DNA of 64,000 bases from Ricinus communis (Eukaryota > Streptophyta > Magnoliopsida > Malpighiales > Euphorbiaceae): NCBI RefSeq assembly GCF_019578655.1, contig NC_063259.1:1662001-1726000 (forward strand), written 5' to 3'. Numbering within the stretch: position 1 is the first letter of the stretch; the number at the start of each line of letters is the position of its first letter. The position numbers and the translations under genes were made by a program. The notes below the pieces were generated by a model, which was given only the letters and a program-made list of their open reading frames with translations, searched no databases and had not been told where the DNA came from. Below are positions 11,368 to 22,717 of the stretch, one piece after another.

Positions 11368-13757
11368 TGATGTGCATAATTTTACACATATTTACTTGCA
11401 TATTATTATGTATTTTCTTAGCAACTATTGTGCTTCTATTCCAAGATCACCTGTGTTTTGTGTTCTTTTGCATTTCAAGAGAATTTATAGGACCATCATC
11501 AGTATTTGAGCAATTATAGATCAATACATGCGAAAACGGACGGGAATTCATCAAGATTGGATAAGAGCTCGTAGTGCATACATTGAGCACGGCCTAGGTT
11601 AAGGCCATGCTGATCAGCAGGGCCTGGACTCTAGCCGTGACCAACCATTGGCTTTTGATCCTTGAAATTGGCATTTTGGGCATGATTTCCAAGGCCACCA
11701 CGGCCTCCAGCACGGCCCATGGTGGCTCAGCACCAGCGGGGTGGACGCCATAAAGAAACCCTAATTGGTGAGATTCGAAGCTTCAGCACAGCCTAGACTC
11801 CAGCCGTGCTGAGACAAATATATATAGAAAACTATTTCTAGAGCTAGGAAAGCAAGGAGCGAGAGAGACCCCCGGTGGCTGGTTCGGTTTTTGCATAGTG
11901 CTAAATTCGGGAGAGAGTTGCAGAGAGGAAGAATCCCGGAATAGCAAGGTTTCGAATGCAAAACAGTAGTGGAGAATTCAAGAGGCAATTGGGGAGATCA
12001 ATCGTAGTGCAGATCCAGATTTGGAGCTGGTCATCCAATTCAAGAGAAAAGGGTGTACATGTCTCATTTTTGTTATTCTTTCATTGTAATTGATTTCCTA
12101 GTTGTTTTAAACATGAACATGTGTAGCTAGATTGATTAAATCCATTAGGATTTCCTTACTATATTGGCTTAGTATTAAATTGTTGGATTGCTTGAGTTTA
12201 GTTTTGTATCCTTCTTGCTTTCAGTATTAATAAGATGATGCATTATTCATGACACATTGTGAATTGTGATGTTTAGATTGCTTTATGTGATTGAGAAATC
12301 CATTTGGTGATTGGAATTTTGAATAGCAAGAACTGGTTAATAATCACTTAGAGATAAGGATAATTAACTAGCTGGATTAAGAATTAACAAAGCTTAATAG
12401 AGGCGGATTAAAGCTTATGCTAATTTAAGAATCAATCGTTAGGAAGAGATTCCAACTTTAGGTTCTTGAGTTAGGAATTCGGTGAGCTCGATAGAGAAAC
12501 CGAATTCAGTTAAAAATTATGCTAGTTGGCAATCAAATAAAAGATAACAGATTGATGAGTCCAATTATGCTACCCATGGATGAATTCTTAACTGAATTCG
12601 GTTTCTCTCTCGAGCTCACCGAATTCCTAAACTCAAGAACCTAAAGTTGGAATCTCTTCCTAACGATTGATTCTTAAATTAGCATTAAGCTTTAATCCAC
12701 CTCTATTAAGCTTTGTTAATTCTTAATCTGGCTTGTTAATTATCCTTATCTCTAAGTGATTATTAACCAGTTCTTGCTATTCAAAATTCCAATCGCCAAA
12801 TGGATTTCTCAATCACATAAAGCAATCTAAACATCACAATTCACAACGTCTTATGAATAATGCACCATCTTATTAATACTGAAAGTAAGAAGGTTACAAA
12901 ACTAAACTCAAGCAATCCAACAATTTAATACTAAGCCAACATAGTAAGAAAATCCCAATGGATTTAATCGTTCTAGCTACACATGTTCTGTTTAAAACAA
13001 CTAGGAAATTAATTACAATGAGAGAATAACAAAAATGAGACATGTACACCCTTTTCTCTCGAAGTGGATGAACAGCTCCAAATCTGGATATGCATTATGA
13101 TTGATCTCCCCAATTGCCTCTTGAATTGCTCTACTACTGTTTTGCATTTGGAACCTTGCGATTTCGGGATTCTTCCTCTCTACAACTCTCTCCCAAACTC
13201 AGCACTATGCAAAAACCGAACCAGCGGCCGGGGCTCTCTCTCGCTCCTTGCTTTCCTAGCTCTAGAAATAGTTTTCCATATATATTTGTCTCAAAGACGG
13301 CCGTGGTCATGGCAGTCTTTGGTCGTCTGACGGGCCAGAGTCCGGACCGTCTTTGAAGCTTCCTGATCTCACCAATTAAGGTTTCTTCATGGCCATGCCC
13401 CCGCCGGTGCTGAGCCACCATGGGCCGTACTGAAGGCTGTGGTGGCCTTGGAAACCATGCTCAAAATGCCAATTTCAAGGATCAAAAGCCAATGGTTGGT
13501 CACGGCGAGAGTCCAAGCCGTGCTGATCAGCAGGCCTTGACCTAGGCCGTGCTCAATGTATGCACTGCGAGCTCTTGTCCGATCTTGATGAATTCCCGTC
13601 CGTTTTCGCATGTATTGATCTATAATTGCTCAAATACTGATGATGGTCCTATAAATTCTCCTGAAATGCAAAAGTGATCTTGGAATAGAAGCACAATAGT
13701 TGCTAAGAAAATACGCAATAATATGCAAGCAAATATGTGTAAAAACTATGCACATCA
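11368..13757. mobile_element. Foldback element of two head-to-head Athila-type LTR pieces
   Basis: Left arm 11368 to about 12519 and right arm about 12585-13757 are reverse complements over roughly 1.15 kb, with a ~65-base loop; both outer ends start TGATGTGCATA, the U3 terminus of the Athila-B LTR family (compare 53619-55085 and 44382-45898 on the minus strand). Loop and right arm together are collinear with those LTRs, so the right arm is a slightly longer piece. Both arms lack the last few hundred bases of the LTR (R/U5 and the primer-site side). The flanks CGGAT (11363-11367) and TGGAT (13758-13762) are a near-perfect 5-base duplication, which suggests integrase-type insertion of the palindrome as a unit. 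The short reading frames inside (for example 13064-13330, 13134-13421) mirror each other and are not genes. Confidence 0.85.
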
Positions 13758-14389
13758 TGGATGCGCTAACTACTCTATTGTCTATATGAGTCAATCTCTC
13801 ATAGCTTTCAATGAAACCTTTTTTGATCGTGACACCTTGTTATCAAGGGGATCAGATAATGCAAGTTCAGATAGGACCATGATAGAAGCCATGGTTCTAC
13901 GATCTAAAGAAGTTCATAGAAAGCAGGGTGTATTTGGAAGAAGAGACTGCCAAGGAAAGGTACACGTCGCAGATTCAAGCTAGAAACTACATCAGCCATG
14001 AGGGAGTCTTGTATAGAAGAATGGCGTCCGGTTTACAACTCTGATGTGTAACTAAAGCATAAGCTCAAGTATTGATGGAGGAAATACATAAAGGAGTATG
14101 TAGGCCTTATATGAGTGGCATAATGCTAACTAGGAAGATCATGCGGCAAGGTTATTACTAGTTGACAATGAAGAAGGATTGCATAGCGCTAGTAAGGAGA
14201 TGTCGTGAATGCCAGTTGTGCAGTAACTTGAGTCACATGCCTCTAACCGAGTTGCACAACTTAACGTCTCCTTGACCTTTTATAGCTTGGGGAATCGACA
14301 TCATCAGAGAAACAAAGCCTCTTTCAAATGGCCACAGGTTCATATTCGTAACAATCGACTGCTTCTCGAAATGGGTCGAAGCTGAGTTA
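13758..14389 (+). pseudogene. Tat-1 integrase, N-terminal part
   Basis: After the foldback element the pol sequence resumes with DALA-like residues closing the RNase H region, then a tether, then the integrase zinc-binding domain, whose C-X2-C half reads RRCRECQLCSN near 14188-14222. The first catalytic Asp lies in WGIDII near 14289. The core continues HRFIFVTIDCFSKWVEAE and is cut at 14389 by Athila-A. Its partner half lies at 27240-27998. Integrase inserts the DNA copy into the chromosome. Multiple stops, for example near 13981 and 14045, show decay. Confidence 0.75.
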
Positions 14390-14394
14390 TTCAT
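14390..14394 (+). repeat. Athila-A target site duplication, left copy
   Basis: TTCAT directly precedes the LTR start TGATGTGCG. The right copy at 27235-27239 reads TTCAC, so four of five bases match; the last differs by a T/C transition. A 5-base duplication is usual for Ty3/gypsy integrases. Confidence 0.7.
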
Positions 14395-15858
14395 TGATGT
14401 GCGTAAAATACAAACATCTAAATGGGGTTTTTAAGGCTGATTTTATGTACATTTGGATGTGAATTGGTCCTAACACTCACCCTATGCATCTATTTGTGTG
14501 CATTAGGTCTAGAACAAGTCAAAGAATGATAAAAGGAAGAATTGGAGTAGAATTGGACGTCAAAATTGCTGAAACAAGTCAAGTTCGCGCATGAGGAAGC
14601 TAAACACGGCCGTGTTGGTTTTAACATTGGTCGTGTTCCCAACACGGGCACCAAAACGGGGTGTGTAGGGTGCATTTGACAACAAGAAAAAGAAGCGTTA
14701 AGGAGCACGACCACAGAGAGTAACACGTCCATCAGCACGGGGCCGTGTTCCCAACATGCCCACTAATACCAGGCTGTGTTCCCAACACCGGCATCAACAC
14801 GACCATGTTCCTGGCAGCTGGACGAATTAATTTAAAAAGAAAGAAAAGAGGAAAATAGGAAGCAAGGAGGGTTAGAACGTCCCAAACTCATCTTTTTCTC
14901 TCTCTAAGGGTTTTCTGAGCTCGAACTAAGGAAAAAGGAGACTTGGACCAAGGTTTCATTTGGATTCTCTTCGAATATCGAAGATTGGCGAGGATAGTCG
15001 ATTGGTTTCAATCCGAGTAAGAGGAACAAGAATCGATCCAAGATTGGACAAGAGGAATTGGAGCTGTTTACTCTCATCCAAGGGTGTATTCGAGTTTTTC
15101 TACCTTTACTCATTTTTGTAATTGAATTCTTATGGGTTTTGATAATGAACATGATTAGCTAAACTTGTTAACCCATTGGGGTTCTTTATCTAGGGATTTT
15201 TTGTACTTAACTTTTGAATTGAATGTATTGATTGTCAATATTGGTTTGCAATGGAAGTGCTTATAGATTTGTTCTTCATATCTTGTTGAATGATTTTTGA
15301 AATTTGAATGTTCTTGAGAAAGACATTTAGGTTTGGATTGTCCTTTGCAACCTAGAATTGAATTCACCTAGAGATGGGGTGTTCGTTCTACCGGATTGAG
15401 AATTAACAACTCTCAATAGTGTTAAATGGTACATAACGCTAATTTGGATAATTAGAGTTAGGAAGAGATTTCTACCTAATTAATCTAAGTTAAGATGTTA
15501 GTGTCCTTGAGAAAGGCATTAATTGCATAGAGATTTCCCCACGAAAATTGAATTCAATCAATCAATTCCACCTTTAGTTTCCATTCCCTAGAGACAAGAA
15601 TTCCCAAGGGGTTATTCCTTTACTTGAATTAATCCTTCCCTAGTAGCCGTAGTTAGACAATAATTAGAGTAGCTATTAGTTAATTTAGGAATTATTCATC
15701 AACGCCATTTTTTTAGATTAGATAACAGAGAAGATTGAGTAGGTTTAGGTTCACACGTTCTTTGGGGAATACGACACTTGGTACACGCCGTTAGCTATAC
15801 TCCACCGATAGGTACACTACCTTAGGTCGTAGTCTTGCTTTAAGATTTATCACTATCA
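14395..15858 (+). repeat. Athila-A 5' LTR
   Basis: It runs from TGATGTGCG to CACTATCA. The U3 region holds a cluster of palindromic words related to AACACGGCCGTGTT (first perfect copy 14603-14616; others to about 14820). The R/U5 side has the conserved 'gggttttgataatgaacatgattagc' block near 15134. Reading frames on either strand in this LTR occur in both copies by duplication and look non-coding. Confidence 0.92.
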
Positions 15859-15864
15859 AGTTTT

Positions 15865-15883
15865 TAGCGCCATTACCGGAGAA
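15865..15883 (+). other. Primer binding site, tRNA-Asp type, Athila-A
   Basis: TAGCGCCATTACCGGAGAA differs from TGGCGCCGTTGCCGGGGAA, the complement of plant tRNA-Asp, at four positions, all G-to-A. It starts six bases after the LTR end, as usual in Athila. The purely G-to-A pattern fits deamination of methylated C on the other strand. Confidence 0.85.
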
Positions 15884-16027
15884 CAGTTTTCTGTGAACTA
15901 AATTGAAATTTTGATATTTGTTAGTCTAGTCATTTCTCTTTTTGTTTATAGTTTGTTTTCTGTGTATAGTTTTTTGTTCTTATTTTGTTTGTTGGTGTTG
16001 TTGTTCTTTTTTGTGCTTAGGTAGTTT

Positions 16028-17604
16028 ATGACCAGAAGCTCTAATCTTGATCTTATAGAACCTTTACCTGAACCCGAGCGCTCTCTTAGATTGCTAAGGA
16101 GGCGTTTGTAGACAGTAGAGGAGGAGATTAGAGTAGAGATTCCTGTTCTTGGAACTAGTGAGATGGAGAACCATAATGCAAATGGAGGTGATGGAGATAG
16201 GACCATGTACGAGTTTGCTAGGCCCTCTCTAGCAGAGACGCAAACTGGGATAGTGAGGCCTCCCATGGCGGCCAATAATTTTGAAATAAAGCCGAATGTA
16301 ATCTAGATGATCCAAAATACGGTGCAATTTGGAGGATTGGCGAGCGAAGATCCGAACGAGCATATCGCCAACTTCTTGGAGATATGTGATACCTTTAAGA
16401 TTAATGAAACAACCGATGATGCCATACGGTTGAGGCTGTTTCCTTTCTCTTTGAGGGATAGAGCGAAAAGATGGCTACAGTCCTTGCCACCGAAAATGAT
16501 CACTACCTGGAATTCTTTGGCTGAAAAATTCTTAAAAAAATATTTTCCTCCTGCTAAGATTGCTCAAATGCGAAATAACATATCTTCTTTTGTGCAGGGT
16601 GAAGGAGAATCGATGTACGAAGCCTGGGAGCGCTTCAAGGACTTGTTAAAGTGTTGCCCACACCATGGTCTTCCTCTCTGGATGCAAGTGCAGACATTCT
16701 ATAGTGGCATGAATACGGCCACTAGACAAATGGTAGATGCAGCTACAAGGGGAGCTATCAATAGCAAAACACCTGAGCAAGCCCAGGATTTGATAGAAGA
16801 GATGGCCACCAACACTTATCAGTGGCAAACTCCATGGGCTAGAGGTCCAAAGCTCGCTGTATATCGGGATGCGGCAGATCCTACAGCAGCCTTGGCGGCA
16901 CAAGTAGAGCTACTTTCTAAAAACATAGAACAACTTGGCTTACCCAAGAAATCACCTAATGTGAATTCTATGGTGGACCGCATTACAGCGCCAATTGTAA
17001 TGCGGGAGGTATGTTTGCATCTTCTATGCCTACTAATGTTTCTAATGTTGAGCATGTTGATTATATAGGTAGGCAACAGAATGATCTCTACAACAGTACA
17101 TACAACCCAGGGTGGAAGAATCATCCTAATTTTGGATGGAGGAATTCTAATAACCAAGGTCCACCAGGATATCAGAGGTTGCATCAGCAGCAACCTATGC
17201 ATTTTGTTCCCCATCAACTAGGAGGTAGTCAAGAGAAGAAGCCTAGCTTGGAAGAGTTGATGACGAAGTTCATTGCAACTTTAGAGAATAGATTTCAACA
17301 AATGGACACTGCCATTCGGAATCAACAAGCTTCAATTTAGAACTTGGAAACTCAAATTAGGCAGTTGTCTAGGATGATGGCTGAAAGGCAGCCGGGCACG
17401 CTTCCAAGTAACACAGAGTCTAATCCAAGGGAGCATGCCAAAGCAATTACTTTGAGATCAGGTAAGGAACTTCCTAGTCCATCTATGCCTTTTACTAATG
17501 ATGATTCTGATGTGCAGGTGGATGAGTCAAAAAAGGAAGACAAGCCTGAGGAGAAAGGAAAGGAAGCAATTGAAAAGAAGGGGATTCGAAGAAGATCTCC
17601 CTGA
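16028..17604 (+). pseudogene. Athila-A gag, two stops and a frameshift
   Basis: The start MTRSSNLDLIEP at 16028 matches the usual Athila beginning. The phase is broken by TAG at 16109-16111 and 16304-16306, then stays open from 16307 ([20 protein letters not shown]...). The capsid domain shows [32 protein letters not shown] and [16 protein letters not shown], classic retrotransposon gag. A frameshift near 16970-17010 moves to another phase, where the zinc knuckle reads [13 protein letters not shown], the second Cys having become Tyr. The C-terminal part (17011-17604) includes a coiled-coil-like EELMTKFIATLENRFQQMDTAIRNQ segment, with one TAG at 17338. Gag would form the particle shell. Confidence 0.88.
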
Positions 17605-18763
17605 GGCCATACCAACCTCCCATTCAATATCCTGCAAAACTCAAACAAGATAAAGTTGATCAGCAATTTGGTAAGTTTGTAGATCTTTTTAAACAATTGC
17701 GGATTAACTGCCTTTTGTTGAAGCTATTTCGCAGATGCCAAAGTATGTGAAGTTTTTAAAGGAGATTCTAAGCAACAAGAGGAAGTTAGAGGATTTGAGA
17801 TTGGTGACCTTGAATGCAGAATGCTCAACAGTGTTTCAGAGCAAGATTCCAGTCAAACGACGTGACCCAGGGAGTTTTACTATACCTTGTTTGATTGGGG
17901 ATAAATTGAAATTGCTGGCATTAGCTGATTTGGGAGCTAGCATCAATTTGATGCCTAGCTCATTGTTTAAGGAGTTAGGACTAAGCACTTCTAAGCTAAC
18001 TTCTACTAGGATGAGTATACAACTAGCAGACAAAACTGTTAAGTACTCGAAAGGGATTATAGAGGATGTGCTAGTTAAAGTTGACAAATTTATATTTCCT
18101 ATGGATTTTGTTTTCATGGATATGAATGGTGAGAGTGATGTTCCATTGATCCTAGGTAGACCATTTTTAGCTACATCTAGAGCTTTGATAAATGTTAGTA
18201 ACGGAAAGCTAGAACTTAGGGTAGATGATGAGAGCATTACATTTTATTTGACTAAATCCTTGAGATACCCATATGAGCACGATGGTACTGTGTGTTGGAT
18301 TGATTTTGTTGATGATATTGTGGAGTCTCAATTGCAAGAAATGTTGATTAATGATCCTTTGCAAGTGGCAATGCAAGAAAATGAGGATAATTTGTCCAAT
18401 GAACAAGTGTTGGAGCAGCTAGAGCACTTATTAGCTGCTGATGTTAATGATGAAAAGGCTGATGGTTTTGTTGATCTTGACATGTCAGGAGTAAAGAAGC
18501 TGAAGCCTTCTTTGGAGGAGCTGCCCGTTCTTGAGTTGAAAGAGTTGCCAGCGCACTTAATGTATGCCTACTTAGATGAAGCAAAGTGCTTACCGGTCAT
18601 TATTTCCACTTATCTCACACCTGAGGAGAGGGAGATGGTGCTGCGTATTTTGAGAAGGTATGCAAAGGCATTTGCGTATAAGATGGCTGACATATCAGGG
18701 ATAAACCCGAGTTACTGCCTTTATAAGATTTTGATGGAGGATGAGTTCAAACCGGTGGTGTAG
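17605..18763 (+). pseudogene. Athila-A protease region
   Basis: After frame changes near 17600 and 17706 the phase 17735-18763 is open. It begins MPKYVKFLKEIL, carries the Athila protease active site ADLGASINLMPSSLF (Asp at 17927-17929; D-L-G-A-S is the lineage form instead of D-T/S-G) and the C-terminal strand [22 protein letters not shown] linker of about 200 residues leads to RT: SLEELPVLELKELPAHLMYAYL then the 'INPSYCLYKI' start of the RT fingers. It ends at TAG 18761-18763, where related copies have Gln (CAG), a C-to-T change. Confidence 0.88.
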
Positions 18764-19780
18764 CCACAAAGGCGGTTGAACCCTCATATGAAGGAGGTGG
18801 TTAAAAATGAGGTAATTAAACTTCTCGATGCAAGTTTAATTTATCCTATTTCTGACAGTTCTTGGGTGAGTCCTGTGCAGGTGGTTCCCAAGAAAGGGGG
18901 CATGACTGTGGTGAAAAACGAAAAGGAGGAGCTGATTCCTACACCAACGGTAACGGGCTTTCGGGTTTGCATAGACTACCGACGCTTGAATGACGCAACC
19001 CGAAAGGACCACTTTCCCCTTCCTTTTATTAATCAAATGCTTGAGAGGCTTTCAGGCCATATGTATTATTGTTTCCTTGACGGTTTTTCTGGTTACTTTC
19101 AGATTCCCATAGCACCAGAAGACCAAGAGAAAATGACATTCACTTGTCCTTATGGCACTTTTGCCTATAGGAGGATGCCATTTGGCTTGTGTAGTGCGAA
19201 TGCGACCTTTCAGCGGTGTATGATGGCCATTTTCCATGACATGATAGAGGAGTCGATAGAGGTCTTCATGGATGACTTCTCTGTATTCGATAACTCTTTT
19301 TCCCATTATTTGCATAATTTGGAAAGGATGTTAGCTAGGTGTGTTGAATCTAACCTTGTATTGAATTGGGAAAAATGTCATTTTATGGTCCAAGAGGGTA
19401 TAGTGTTAGGACATAAAGTATCACATGCAGGGATGGAAGTAGATAGAGCTAAAGTGGAAGTTATAAGTAAGCTACCTCCCCCTACTTCAGTTAGGGTTGT
19501 TAGAAGTTTCTTAGGGCACGCAGGGTTTTATAGAAGGTTCATTAAGGACTTTTCTAAGATTGCTAGGCCTTTAACTCAATTGCTAGTAAAAGATGTACCT
19601 TTTGTATTTGATGATGCAGCTTTTGAGTTATTAAAGGAAAAACTAACCACGGCTCCTATCATGGTTTTTCCTAATTGGGAGTTGCCCTTTGAGCTTATGT
19701 GCGATGCTAGTGATTTTACAGTTGGAGCTGTTTTAGGCCAGCGCAGAGAGAAAGAAGTTCCAACCTATTTACTATGCTAG
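18764..19780 (+). pseudogene. Athila-A reverse transcriptase, core motifs intact
   Basis: It continues in the same phase after the single TAG, with PQRRLNPHMKEVVKNEVIKL at the start. Motifs in order are WVSPVQVVPKKGG, RVCIDYRRLNDATRKDHFPL, CFLDGFSGYFQIPI, TFTCPYGTFAYRRMPFGLC and the catalytic F-M-D-D at 19265-19276, followed by VLGHKVSHAGMEVDRAKVE and the thumb FLGHAGFYRRFI. The full palm is present, so apart from the upstream stop this domain could still be read. An insertion or deletion near 19750 shifts the phase at the RNase H border (GQRREKEV then out of frame). Confidence 0.92.
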
Positions 19781-20160
19781 CAAGACGCTTACGGATGCCC
19801 AAGAACACTATACCACCACAGAGAAGGAGCTCCTGGCTGTCGTGTTCGCCTTTGATAAATTTTGCTCCTACCTTGTGCTGTCAAAGACAATCGTTTACAC
19901 GGAGCATTCTGCTTTAAGGTATTTATTTTCAAAGCATGATTCTAAACCTAGATTGATTCGTTGGGTTCTTTTATTACAGGAATTTGACTCGGAAATTAAG
20001 GACAAACGAGGAGCTGAAAATCTTGTAGCAAACCATCTTTCTCGATTGGAGAACCCGCACTTGGAGGAGCTTAATGAGCAAGAGATCGATGACTTCTTTC
20101 TGGATGAGCACTTATGCTCAATGCAGGTAACGAATGCTATTCCTTGGTTTTCTGATTATG
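19781..20160 (+). pseudogene. Athila-A RNase H
   Basis: The domain starts with [17 protein letters not shown] at the end of the previous frame and continues in the new phase: [80 protein letters not shown]. The catalytic positions of the Ty3/gypsy RNase H are recognisable: D of CDASD, E of TEKE, and D/E of 'VYTEHS' where D is usual. The final [12 protein letters not shown] is the hallmark end. It degrades the RNA template during reverse transcription. Confidence 0.85.
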
Positions 20161-21416
20161 CTAATTATTTAGCTGCAAGGGTACTCCCAAAGGGTATGAC
20201 GAGCCAGCAAAAGAAGAAATTCTTTGCTAACTTGAAGTACTACATTTGGGACGACCCCTTCTTGTTTAGGATTTGTGCAGATCAAATTATCAGGAGGTGT
20301 GTATATGGGGAGGAGGTCATTCAGATTCTCAATGAGGGACCGGTTGGTGGACACCAAGTCGCAAACCATATGGCCAGGAAGGTTTTGGATGCCAGTTTTT
20401 ATTAGCCGACTATCTTTCAGGATGCACGAGCATATGTCCAGGTTTGTGATGCATGCCAACGGTCAGGTAACATTTCTGCCCGAGATGAAATGCCCTAATA
20501 TAGTATACAAGTGTTGGAAATTTTTGATGTTTAGGGCATTGATTTTATGGGTCCTTTTCCTTCTTCGTATGGATGCAAGTATATATTGGTGGCTGTTGAA
20601 TATTTTTATAAATGGCCTGAGGCACAAGCCTTGCCTACTAATGATGCTAGGGTAGTTGTGAGGTTCCTTAAGAAACTATTCTCTAGGTTTGGAACACCCC
20701 GAGCGTTAATTAGTGATAGGGGAACCCATTTCTGTAATTTTCAACTTGAGAAAGTGCTTAAAAGATATGGAGTATCTCAATGATTCTCCACGGCTTATCA
20801 CCCACAAACGAGTGGGCAAGTAGAGGTTACTAATAGGGGGCTTAAGCGCATTTTAGAGAAGACTGTAGGAGCTAGTAGGAAAGATTGGACTACAAAGCTA
20901 GATGATGCTTTATGGGCATTTAGAACTGCCTATAGGACTTCTACAGGGTACACTCCCTTTAGGCTTGTGTATGGGAAAGGTTGCCATTTACCTATGGAGC
21001 TAGAACATAAAGCGTTATGGGCACTTAAATCTTATAACTTTGATTTAGATAGTGCAGGTAGACAAAGGTAGTGGCAACTAAATGAACTAGAGGAGTGGCG
21101 TCAACAAGCTTATGAAAATTTGACAATCTATAAGGCGAAGACCAAACAGTGGCATGACAAGCGATTGAAAGGTTTGAAGGAGTTTAACATAGGAGATAGT
21201 ATGTTGTTATTTAACTCTCGTCTCCATTTATTTCTAGGAAAGCTGAAGAGTCGTTGGTCGGGGCCATTTATAGTGATGCAAGTCTTCCCTTATAGTGCGG
21301 TTGAATTGCATCACCCGGAAAAGGGAAATTTCAAAGTTAATGGGCAGAGGTTGAAGCATTATCTTGGAGGGTCACTGGATGTGGAGGAGCGTGTGAATTT
21401 GGCGCTCCATTTCTGA
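20161..21416 (+). pseudogene. Athila-A integrase, DDE triad intact, several stops
   Basis: The zinc-binding part includes [17 protein letters not shown] and [12 protein letters not shown]. The catalytic core has Asp in [13 protein letters not shown] (20541-20543), Asp in ISDRGTHF (20715-20717) and Glu in SGQVEVTNR (20823-20825), spaced as a DDX35E enzyme. The C-terminal part reads WRQQAYENLTIYKAKTKQWHDK and LKSRWSGPFIV to the end at 21416. The phase is constant, but stops occur at 20403-20405 (TGG to TAG likely), near 20494 and 20532, 20781-20783 and 21069. Most can be explained by C-to-T or G-to-A. Confidence 0.9.
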
Positions 21417-22717
21417 TTCGGAAAGGATTGAAGTCCAACTTATGACTTTAAAGAAGCTTGTTGCTTTTAATTTCGTTTTAATTCTTTAGTATTTCCATTT
21501 TTGGTATTGATTTTGGTTTGAATTATGTGTGAACTTAGTTTGATTAGGTTTTACAGTTTGTTTTTGTTAAGTTTTATGTATGTTAAGTATATGAGTTAAT
21601 GACTTATTGGTTGTGCAGGTGAGAAAGATTAAGAAAGTGCCGAAAAATCTCAAGTTTTGTAGTTTCTGTAGCTCAACACGGGCGTGTCCAAGGCCGTGTT
21701 GGTAACACGGAGAGTTATGCTGACCGTGTTAATCAGCATGAAACGTGTTCTATTTGCAAAAAAAAACAAATTTTAAGGGGACACGTTCACAGAAGGTAAC
21801 ATGACCAGTTATGCCAGACCGTGTTGGCAACACGGCTCCATGTTGTTTCAACACGGACCGTGTTCAATTTGCGAAAATTAAATTAAAGATGGACATGTGC
21901 ACAAAAGGTAACACATGCATTTATGCCAAACCGTGTTGGCAACACGGCCTCATGTTGCCTCAACACGGGCGTTTTTGTCAAACTTTTAAGTTAGCATGTT
22001 TAAGTTCATTCAACACGACCCGATATCCAGACCGTGTTCAAGAACACGGCCCCGTGTTGATCAAAACAGGCGTGTTCCGGTCATTGTCTATATAAACGAA
22101 TTCATTTTTTGAAGAACACGGCTCCGTGTTGATCAACACGGGCGTGTTCCGATCATTTTCTATATAAACAAGTTGATTTTTAAAGGACCAAATTTTGGCA
22201 AATTCTCTAAACTTTCTCTCTTCTCTTTTATACTCATTTGAAGGTTTTGGGTAGAGTGCATTTCAAGTAAGTACCCTCCATCTTCATCTTCCATTCTCTG
22301 TTTTAGATTTTGGTTTTAGTTCAAATTTGTGTTTTTGTGTTTGTGTGATTTTGGTTTTGAATTTTGTTTTTGTTATTTAGATATTTCGATTCAAAAAAGT
22401 TAAGGATTAGAAACTTCATAGAAAGAGTATACAATAATGATGTATTTGGTGAATCAAATACCATGGTCTAATAAAAGAAATTCTGATTAGTTGATAATAT
22501 TGGTTGACAACTTTGTGAAAGATTCCTGTGAAAGGTTTCATTAACTCCTAATTCATGTCGAGTAGACCTTATTATTGTGATGTGGATTGAACTTTCTTTG
22601 TAAGTCATTGAACGGTTTAACTTTATCGAGTTAAATCGTTCGGTTTGTCCATTTTATGCCGTTATGCTGCCAAAATTTTGTTGATCCTTAGCACTAAAAA
22701 TCTCTTTTTCAAGTACC
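21417..22717 (+). other. Athila-A long spacer with two tandem duplications and TATA motifs
   Basis: There is no coding sequence in this 1.3 kb between integrase and the env-like ORF. From about 21660 to 22150 it is dense in 'aacacgg...ccgtgtt' words like those in the LTR. A ~112-base unit is repeated at about 21779 and 21891, and a ~72-base unit at 22041 and 22113. Each 72-base unit ends with 'tctatataaac', a TATA-like motif (about 22089 and 22161). A pyrimidine-rich stretch follows (22210-22240). A donor-like GTAAGT lies at 22267-22272, and an acceptor-like 'tttttcaag' ends at 22713, just before the ATG at 22718. Confidence 0.6.
22089..22168 (+). promoter_or_regulatory. Duplicated TATA motif upstream of env-like ORF
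   Basis: 'ctatataaac' occurs at about 22089 and again 72 bases on, at about 22161, each downstream of an AACACGG/CCGTGTT cluster. The arrangement resembles the U3 region of the LTR and may be an internal promoter for the third ORF. This is inferred from sequence only. Confidence 0.35.

Noticed and set aside
13064..13611. Several 74-95 residue frames on both strands
   Set aside because: They lie in the foldback right arm and mirror the frames in the left arm (for example 11761-11988); this is LTR sequence.
11368..13757. Interpretation as a MITE or classical DNA-transposon foldback element
   Set aside because: The arms are Athila LTR sequence ending TG...CA with a 5-base duplication, which fits an LTR-retrotransposon origin better.
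14603..14820. CRISPR-like or satellite array of AACACGG words
   Set aside because: Spacing is irregular, there are no unique equal-length spacers, and the words are degenerate palindromes within an LTR.
14490..15367. Minus-strand frames of 70-82 residues in the Athila-A 5' LTR, repeated at 25865-26527 and 50624-50890
   Set aside because: Present because the LTR is repeated; no conserved protein features, and frames differ between copies.
16646..17217. Minus-strand frames overlapping Athila-A gag
   Set aside because: Shadows of the gag frame; composition follows the coding strand.
21811..22095. 94-residue plus-strand frame in the Athila-A spacer
   Set aside because: Its repeated peptide pattern simply reflects the 112-base duplication and the AACACGG words.
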